This document shows, piece by piece, positions 57,891 through 64,000 of a stretch of 64,000 nt of DNA. Positions within the stretch are counted from its first letter, which is position 1. Each line of letters begins with the position of its first letter. The position numbers and the translations under genes were made by a program. Source of the DNA: Rosa chinensis (lineage: Eukaryota; Streptophyta; Magnoliopsida; Rosales; Rosaceae); contig NC_037090.1 of assembly GCF_002994745.2 (NCBI RefSeq), positions 2,480,001 to 2,544,000 on the forward strand, written 5' to 3'. The notes beneath the pieces were generated by a model, which ran no database searches, had not been told where the DNA came from, and worked only from the letters and a program-made list of their open reading frames with translations.

Positions 57891-58181
57891 TATTGGGGCT
57901 CTGCTCCAATATTCAGATATTTTCATTGTTTTTACTTGTTAACTAGGAATCCTACTTTATTTTCAGTATTATTGGTAGTGTGCCATGTCAATAGTCATCT
58001 GCCAGCCTGTTATCACGTGTTTGTTCCTTATCTCTTAGTGGACACGTATCCTTCATTCTCAGCTATATGTACTGGCCTTGGCCTCATTGAAAGACTATGA
58101 AATGATATAACAAATTCTCTCTTCTGCAATTTCCTTTACTTTCCTTCTATTTTAGTACTCTCTGGTTCCAGTACCATATTA
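57891..58181 (+). repeat. 3' LTR of the Gypsy element
   Basis: 291 bp, identical by eye to the LTR at 52,232-52,522. Confidence 0.93.
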
Positions 58182-58379
58182 GAACTTGCTAGTGTTCTTT
58201 CTCGTCTCTACCATTCATGTTTCTAACTACTTGGTTTTGTTTTCAAGTTTTGTTCTTTCTAATCACAGAGCAAGTAACCATCTTTTATATGTTTTTGACA
58301 GGCCACCATTGTCATAATCTGGAGAGTTTTTGGTCCCAAGGAAGCGTGCTTTGACTCGTGGATCTGCACATTTAGCAGA

Positions 58380-59731
58380 ATGGCTTCTTCTTCTGTCATC
58401 CACCCCAAAGAAAAGTATGATGTTTTTCTCAGTTTCAGAGGCGAGGATACTCGCCAGACTTTTACCAGCCATCTTCACGCTTCTTTGATACGGAGGAAAG
58501 TGGAAACCTACATAGACTACAGACTTGAGAGAGGAGATGAAGTTGGACCCGCCCTTCGAAAAGCAATCGAGGAATCAAAGATTTCCTTGATCATTTTCTC
58601 AAAAGACTATGCTTCTTCCACATGGTGCTTGGATGAACTTGCTTATATACTGGAACGCAAGGAAACACATGGACAACATGTTATACCTATTTTTTACCAA
58701 ATAGATCCAGCACATGTACGCTACCAGGTAGGAAGTTATAAGACTGCATTTTCTGAACATGAACGGAGGTTGAAGGACAAGACGGGAAAGGTGCCCAAGT
58801 GGAAGGAAGCTTTAGAAAAAGCAGCCAATCTATCTGGATTTGATTCAGCTTCAAGAACTGTTGGGTAACTCTCTTACTTGTATTAATTTCTGCTTTTGGC
58901 TAATGGATTAAAGTTAGAAAAATACATTTATGAATAACTATTAATTGCCTGTACTTGGTCATTTGTGGTAGGCATGATTCTGATTTAGTTGAGCAAGTTG
59001 TCAAAGAAGTGTTGGCTAAATTGAATCGTGAATCGTCAAGCGATTTAACTGGTTTGATTGGAGTTGAAGGCCGCATTAAGAAAATTTTATTGGAATTAGA
59101 CGTCATCCCAGAAGATGTTCGTGTTCGCTCAGTGGTTATTTGGGGTATGGGTGGTATTGGCAAGACCACCCTTGCTGATGCTGTATTTCACGGACTCTCT
59201 TCTCAATTTGAAGCTCACTGTTTTCTTGCAAATGTTAGGGAACGATCAGGTACCAAAGGAGCTTTCTCTCCTGAGCTGTATCTTTTGCGAGATGAACTTC
59301 TTAGACAATTACTAGGAGACAAGAGTTTAACTATCCATACTCGAACTATAGGTGCCGTTGACAAAGAGAGGCTCCGCCGTACGAAAGTCCTTGTTGTTCT
59401 TGACGACGTGAACCATTCAAGCCAATTAACATTTTTAGTTGGAGAAGTTCCATTTGGCCCAGGAAGTAGAATAATTATAACAACTCGAGATATGCAACCA
59501 GTTAGGAAGACTCTAGAAGTGAAGGACGTAGCTGACCATGATGTGAAGACATACAAGGTGGAGGAATTAAATGGTGTTGAATCTCTTCAGCTTTTCCATT
59601 TAAATGCTCCCACACATTTTACAGAAACTCCAGAATTTTTAGAGAAGGTGGGAGATCATGCTGCAGGAATTCCGTTAGCCCTTAACATTTTGCGTTCACT
59701 ATTGATAGCCATGGCCTTAGAGAAGAGCTAG
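58380..59731 (+). pseudogene. Second TNL gene, truncated by a Copia insertion
   Basis: Exon 58380-58864 encodes a complete TIR domain (DVFLSFRGEDTRQTF; catalytic Glu86 in WCLDEL). Exon 2 starts at 58972 and encodes NB-ARC with intact P-loop (GMGGIGKTT), kinase-2 (LVVLDDV), GSRIIITTRD and GIPLALNIL. After NILRS the host sequence meets the Copia LTR at about 59,703. The frame runs nine codons into the LTR and stops at 59,731, giving a 414-residue TIR plus partial NB-ARC protein if spliced. LRR and MHD parts are displaced beyond the insertion, outside the window. A Gypsy element sits in its leader region. The gene is very similar to the intact TNL at 42.8 kb. TN-type fragments can be active in some plants, so a product is conceivable, but I treat it as disrupted. 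Confidence 0.88.
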
Positions 59732-60017
59732 AGTTCGAAGTTTGCAAGAGAGAGAGAGAGGAAAACGAGAGAGAAGATCACACCAATCTTTCTGTTATAG
59801 CAGTTCTTGTTACAGAAAATGAGCAAGAGATCTACTATTTATACTAGTCACGACCTATTCATCCTTTCTAACTAACTAATTAGCATGACTAATTAATTAG
59901 TAACTAATCAACTAATTAACAGATACTACAGCTGGAGATAGCAGATACTACAGCTGGAGACAGCTGGCATTAGAGACGTATTGAAACTGACGAAGCTTCT
60001 AGCTTCACCAACTAACA
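59703..60017 (-). repeat. 3' LTR of the third Copia element
   Basis: About 315 bp with TG...CA ends (plus-strand TGATAGCC to ACTAACA). It contains a GA-rich run near 59,745 and an internal duplication of CAGATACTACAGCTGGAGA near 59,920-59,960. The pol stop codon TAG overlaps its start on the minus strand. Confidence 0.82.
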
Positions 60018-63000
60018 CCCCTCCTCAAGCTCAGCTAGGTTTACTAGTCTGAGATTGGTACAATGTGTTCGAAATATTGGTGAAGGCAGCCCTTTTGTTA
60101 AAATATCTGCAGTTTGTTCTGTGGTGGACACATATTCAAGGCAGAGATCATTACGTTGTACACGTTCACGAACAAAGTGAAAGTCGTTATCCAAATGCTT
60201 GATCTTGGAATGAAACACAGGGTTTGATGCCAAAGCCAAAGCTGACAGATTGTCACATTTAAGCAACGGAGGACGAGGAATCTTAACTTTCAAGTCACAC
60301 AACAAGTGTCTAATCCAACTAATCTCAGCAGCAGTGTTGGCTAAGCTCCTGTATTCAGCCTCAGTAGAGCTGCGTGACACCGTACCTTGCTTCTTGGATT
60401 GCCAGGATACAGGACACAAGCCAAGATATACAACAAACCCAGTAGTAGAACGTTTCTGTATGACTTCTCCAGCCCAATCAGCATCACAAAATGCCTTCAC
60501 ACACACAGCATTATTCAAAGCACCATTAGAACTATAAAACAACCCTTTATGTAAAGACCCTTGCAAGTACCTCAAAATTCTTTTGACAGCAGCATAGTGA
60601 ATATCTGTGGGGTTTGTCATGAACTGGCAAACAGTATTGACTGCATAAGCTATATCTGGTCGTGTGAATGTTAAGTATTGCAGGGTACCTACAATGCTTC
60701 TGTACATTGTGGGATCTTTGAGAGGTGTACCTTGATCTTTTGTCATTTGATAATGTGGAAGACATGGAGAGCTACAAGATTTAATTGTATCCATTCCTGT
60801 CTTAGCAAGTAAATCTTTAGCATATTTGGTTTGACTCAGAAATATACCTTGTTGAACTCTGGTCACCTCTAATCCAAGAAAGTATGTTAAAGCCCCGAGA
60901 TCCTTCATGTCAAACACCATACTTAGTTCAGAAATAACCTCATGAATACCTGCAGAGTCAGAGCCTGTGATCACAATATCATCTACATATAGTAACAAAG
61001 CTACCATTCCTGCAGCAGTGTGTCTAACAAAGAGGCTTGGATCAGAATGAGAGAAAGTAAACCCCAGGCTTGGCAAGAAATTAGTAAACTTCTCATTCCA
61101 TGCTCTTGGAGCTTGCTTCAAGCCATAGAGGGATTTTCTTAACAAACACACATAATCAGGATGCATCGCGTCAACAAAACCTTGTGGTTGAGCCATATAA
61201 ACCTCCTCCTTTAGATCTCCATGTAAAAAAGCATTTTTAACATCTAACTGTCTCAGCTCCCAATTGTTCATGGCAGCAAGAGCCAAAATAACTCTCACAG
61301 TACTGTGTCTCACCACAGGACTAAAGGTCTCATCATAGTCCAGACCTTTGGCTTGACTAAAACCTTGAGCCACCAATCTTGCTTTATATCTTGAAATAGA
61401 GCCATCTGGATTTTTCTTGATTTTGTATATCCACTTACTTCCCACTATATTTCTGTTCTTTGGACAGGGAACAAGGGACCAAGTACCTTGTTTCTCTAAT
61501 GCTTCAATTTCTTCTAGCATTGCATTATCCCATTCTGTCTTTCCTGTAGCAGCTTTGAATGATTTTGGTTCAATCACTTCACTGATATCAGTAATAGCAG
61601 TAAAACCACTGAAGAATGGATACTCAGCATAAAGCTTTTGTTGTGTAATAGCAGAGAAACAATAAAAATCTTCAAAAGTTTTCTGTTTCACAATTCCATT
61701 CTTGGCTCTAGTCAACATAGAATGATCATTATAGTTTTGGTCCACAATGAAATTAAGTTCCTGAGGTAAGTTGTCACCTGCATCAATGCTTCCTCCATAC
61801 TGTAATGCATTTAACTCATTTTCATTGAGACCATTAACTCCTGCAGCTTCTGTTTCCTGAGCTTGAGATTCAGTTACTTGAGTTACTTGTGGGGCATCAT
61901 GTTCAACATCAACATCATCTTCTCCTTGAGAATGAGAGTCTTGAATATCTTCAGAATGAGGGTCTTGAATATCTTCAGGGTCTTGAATATCTTCAGATGC
62001 ACTATCAGAATCAGAAGTAGTGGAGATATTAGCAACACCAACACCACCATCTGTACTTATGTCCCCCTGCAACTCAGTGAGGTCCTCACGGAGTGGCACA
62101 ACAATTATGGTAGAGGGCTGCACTTGAGGTGGGGAAGAATGGGAAAAAGTGGGGAAGAATGTAACAGGATCAGCCTTAGCAGATGCAGACGGAGAGAAAG
62201 CCAAAAATGGAAATGTGGTTTCATCATGAACAACATGCCTGGAGATCCACAACTTGTTGAGAGAGATACTGTAACAAAAAACTCCTTTGTACCCTAGAGC
62301 ATAACCCAAGAATACACACTGAGTAGTTCGAGGATCTAATTTGTCATGAGTATAAGGTCTAAGATATGGATAACAAGAAGAACCAAACACTCTAAGTTGT
62401 GTTACATCAGGAGGCTTATGAAATAGAAGCTCATAAGGGGAAGACATATGCAGTGACTTACATGGCATTCTGTTGATTAGATAACAGGAATGAGCAGTAC
62501 TATGGAACCAAAACTGTTTAGGAAGACCTGCAGTTGACATCAAGGAAATAGCTGTTTCCACAATATGTCTATTTTTCCTCTCAGCAACTCCATTTTGCTG
62601 AGGAGTATAAGGACAGGTAATTTGATGTAAAATACCTTTTGAAAGCAGAAAATTATGAAAGGCTTTGCTATTAAACTCCCCTCCACCATCTGTCTGAAAT
62701 GTCTTAATTGTCAAACCAAACTGAGTTTGGACAAAAGCACAGAAATGCACAAATTTGGCAAGAACATCTGATTTATTGATAAGTGGGAAAATCCACACAA
62801 ACTTCGTACAGTCATCAATGAATGTAACATAGTATCTATATCCTTCTATGGACAAGCTTGGGGCAGGTCCCCATACATCAGAATGCACCTTATGGAAGGG
62901 CACAGAAGAGTGAGACACTGAATCATTAAAAGGCAGTCTATGCATCTTACCTTCTAAACAAAAGGAACAAATATGACTAGGAGGAGAATTAGAGAGCTTT

Positions 63001-64000
63001 ATTTGAGAGCTAGAGAGCATCTTGGTCATCACAGGTTGAGAAGGATGACCTAAACGCTGGTGCCAAATAGGAAAAGATGCTGAAGATCCAACAAAGGCAG
63101 TGTGCGACAGGGAACTTATTGATGAAATTTGTGGTGTCTTGAAGAGAAACAGTCCCTCCTCACTACTCTTTCCTTGATACAGAACAGCTTTTGTTACTTT
63201 GTCCTGTAGAGCAATATCATTCTCATCAAGAGTTATAAAGCAATCATTATCTCTGCATAATTTTGTAAAGGATAGCAGGTTCATGGCTAGACTAGGAACA
63301 TGTAAAACTTGATTTAGTTTCAAAACATGATTAGCAGGCTTAATGTAGCTAGACCCAGTATGTGCTACAGTCAAACCTGCTCCATTGCCAATAGTGATCT
63401 TGTTGTCTGAGGCATAAGGTTGAGCAATGGTCAAGTTCCTCAGGTCAGAGGTCATGTGGTGAGTAGCCCCAGAATCACCAACCCATACTTCAGTATTATT
63501 TGAGGTGCCAGCAGTACCAGAAGATGAAGCTCCAATGCTTGGATGAAAACCACCAGGGAAGGTTGATGTAGTAGCTCCATTGGACACCAAGTATCCACCA
63601 TGAGATGGCTGAAACATACCATTGTGATCACCATTATTTTGTGCAACCAATGCAGCAAGAGAGGCAGGTGGCTCAGAGCCTTGATAGGCAAAGTTGGTTC
63701 TGTGAGTACAATTCAAAGCAACATGGCCCTTTAATCCACAAATCTGACAGGTAGGAGTAGACAATGAAGGATGTCCAGCAGGAACATCTGATCTATAGAA
63801 ACAATTTGTAGCAGTATGACCCTTCTTAGAGCAAATTTGGCACTCAGGTGCTGGTCCATTACTTGATGACCTATTTTGAGGCAGTGTAGCTTGTTGACTC
63901 TTGTACTCAGGATTCTGATAGCAAGTGCTGGTAAGATGACCATGTTTCCCACAGATTTGACACTTGTGAACCCGAAAGCATGTGTCCACAGTGTGTCCTC
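60012..64000 (-). CDS. Copia Gag-Pol polyprotein, N-terminus cut by the window edge
   Basis: The frame is open to base 64,000, so the true start is outside; the first codon sometimes read as Met at 63,989 is GTG. The visible part begins with zinc knuckles: the end of one (GHTVDTC), then CQICGKHGHLTSTC, CQICSKKGHTATNC and CQICGLKGHVALNC. The protease follows (WVGDSGATHHMTSD), then the pre-integrase region (WHQRLGHPSQPVM ... CSFCLEGKMHRLPF) and the integrase core (HSDVWGP, QTDGGGEF, NGVAERKNR). An acidic linker carries DIQDPEDIQD-type repeats. Reverse transcriptase (LLYVDDIVITGSD) and RNase H (DADWAGEVIQKRSTTGFVVY) complete it. No internal stop is seen. At least four knuckles in a row is more than the usual one. 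Confidence 0.94.
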   Translation of the reverse strand, partial: GHTVDTCFRVHKCQICGKHGHLTSTCYQNPEYKSQQATLPQNRSSSNGPAPECQICSKKGHTATNCFYRSDVPAGHPSLSTPTCQICGLKGHVALNCTHRTNFAYQGSEPPASLAALVAQNNGDHNGMFQPSHGGYLVSNGATTSTFPGGFHPSIGASSSGTAGTSNNTEVWVGDSGATHHMTSDLRNLTIAQPYASDNKITIGNGAGLTVAHTGSSYIKPANHVLKLNQVLHVPSLAMNLLSFTKLCRDNDCFITLDENDIALQDKVTKAVLYQGKSSEEGLFLFKTPQISSISSLSHTAFVGSSASFPIWHQRLGHPSQPVMTKMLSSSQIKLSNSPPSHICSFCLEGKMHRLPFNDSVSHSSVPFHKVHSDVWGPAPSLSIEGYRYYVTFIDDCTKFVWIFPLINKSDVLAKFVHFCAFVQTQFGLTIKTFQTDGGGEFNSKAFHNFLLSKGILHQITCPYTPQQNGVAERKNRHIVETAISLMSTAGLPKQFWFHSTAHSCYLINRMPCKSLHMSSPYELLFHKPPDVTQLRVFGSSCYPYLRPYTHDKLDPRTTQCVFLGYALGYKGVFCYSISLNKLWISRHVVHDETTFPFLAFSPSASAKADPVTFFPTFSHSSPPQVQPSTIIVVPLREDLTELQGDISTDGGVGVANISTTSDSDSASEDIQDPEDIQDPHSEDIQDSHSQGEDDVDVEHDAPQVTQVTESQAQETEAAGVNGLNENELNALQYGGSIDAGDNLPQELNFIVDQNYNDHSMLTRAKNGIVKQKTFEDFYCFSAITQQKLYAEYPFFSGFTAITDISEVIEPKSFKAATGKTEWDNAMLEEIEALEKQGTWSLVPCPKNRNIVGSKWIYKIKKNPDGSISRYKARLVAQGFSQAKGLDYDETFSPVVRHSTVRVILALAAMNNWELRQLDVKNAFLHGDLKEEVYMAQPQGFVDAMHPDYVCLLRKSLYGLKQAPRAWNEKFTNFLPSLGFTFSHSDPSLFVRHTAAGMVALLLYVDDIVITGSDSAGIHEVISELSMVFDMKDLGALTYFLGLEVTRVQQGIFLSQTKYAKDLLAKTGMDTIKSCSSPCLPHYQMTKDQGTPLKDPTMYRSIVGTLQYLTFTRPDIAYAVNTVCQFMTNPTDIHYAAVKRILRYLQGSLHKGLFYSSNGALNNAVCVKAFCDADWAGEVIQKRSTTGFVVYLGLCPVSWQSKKQGTVSRSSTEAEYRSLANTAAEISWIRHLLCDLKVKIPRPPLLKCDNLSALALASNPVFHSKIKHLDNDFHFVRERVQRNDLCLEYVSTTEQTADILTKGLPSPIFRTHCTNLRLVNLAELEEGC

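Larger units (their letters stand above)
52227..58186 (+). mobile_element. Ty3/Gypsy chromovirus with identical LTRs and GAACT duplication
   Basis: Element 52,232-58,181, flanked by GAACT at 52,227-52,231 and 58,182-58,186. Both LTRs are 291 bp and identical by eye. Order: LTR, TC, primer-binding site TGGTATCAGAGC (initiator-Met tRNA type, 52,525-52,536), one 1771-codon frame, purine tract AAGGGAGGTGGGA, LTR. The LTRs begin TATTGGGG and end CATATTA, so the terminal dinucleotides are TA and TA rather than TG and CA. The insertion lies in the leader region of TNL copy 2. Intact frame and identical LTRs point to a very recent, possibly active, element. Confidence 0.95.
59703..64000 (-). mobile_element. 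Ty1/Copia retrotransposon, 5' end outside window
   Basis: Minus-strand element inserted in the NB-ARC exon of the second TNL. It has a 3' LTR (59,703-60,017), a purine tract (TTGAGGAGGGG) directly before it, and one long open pol frame running to the window edge. The 5' LTR and gag N-terminus are not visible, so target duplication and LTR identity cannot be judged here. No break is visible, which suggests a young element. Confidence 0.92.

Overview
This window is nuclear plant DNA. The genes have many short exons with GT-AG introns, there is a TIR-NBS-LRR immune receptor (a class found in eudicots and absent from grasses), and much of the sequence is LTR retrotransposon. A eudicot is well supported. 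A Rosaceae-like genome is only my impression from the genes and repeats. I see no rRNA, tRNA or CRISPR array.

Region 1 (1-14.2 kb) holds single-copy housekeeping genes. They are the 3' part of a cytosolic peptide:N-glycanase gene (+), a complete PITH-domain gene (-) facing it tail to tail, an intronless PHD-finger gene (+), an intronless plastid ribose-5-phosphate isomerase gene (+), and a six-exon secreted cysteine-rich EGF-like (notch-like) gene (-). The PITH and isomerase genes are neighbours in Arabidopsis as well (At3g04780 and At3g04790, from memory), so this block is probably old.

Region 2 (14.2-29.2 kb) is a tandem duplicate of the isomerase 3' flank plus the EGF-like gene. The second EGF-like copy (27.3-28.8 kb) has intact reading frames. 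Its 3' flank was split by about 12.5 kb of nested retroelements. A dead Ty1/Copia element on the minus strand is itself interrupted by two 2.7-2.9 kb non-coding LTR-like elements in opposite orientations, each with a clear 5-bp target duplication. A third copy of that element truncates the Copia element at its gag end.

Region 3 (29.2-41.7 kb) is mostly non-coding. It holds an F-box/LRR pseudogene and a complete young Copia element (34,710-41,704) with near-identical LTRs, a CCTTG target duplication, and separate open gag and pol frames.

Region 4 (41.7-64 kb) is a disease-resistance cluster. It has an intact five-exon TNL gene (42,807-47,445; 1316 codons by my exon model), an LRR/C-JID pseudogene, and a second TNL hit by two retrotransposons. 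One is a Ty3/Gypsy chromovirus with identical 291-bp LTRs, inserted in the leader region. The other is a Copia element inserted inside the NB-ARC exon and running off the window edge. What remains of the second TNL can still encode a TIR plus partial NB-ARC protein that stops inside the LTR.

I found no clearly new biological system. The best leads are the non-canonical TA...TA LTRs, the row of at least four zinc knuckles in the last Copia element, the splice acceptor right before the separate Copia pol frame, the repeat-rich LTR-like family forming a large inverted pair, and the hydrophobic tail of the intact TNL.
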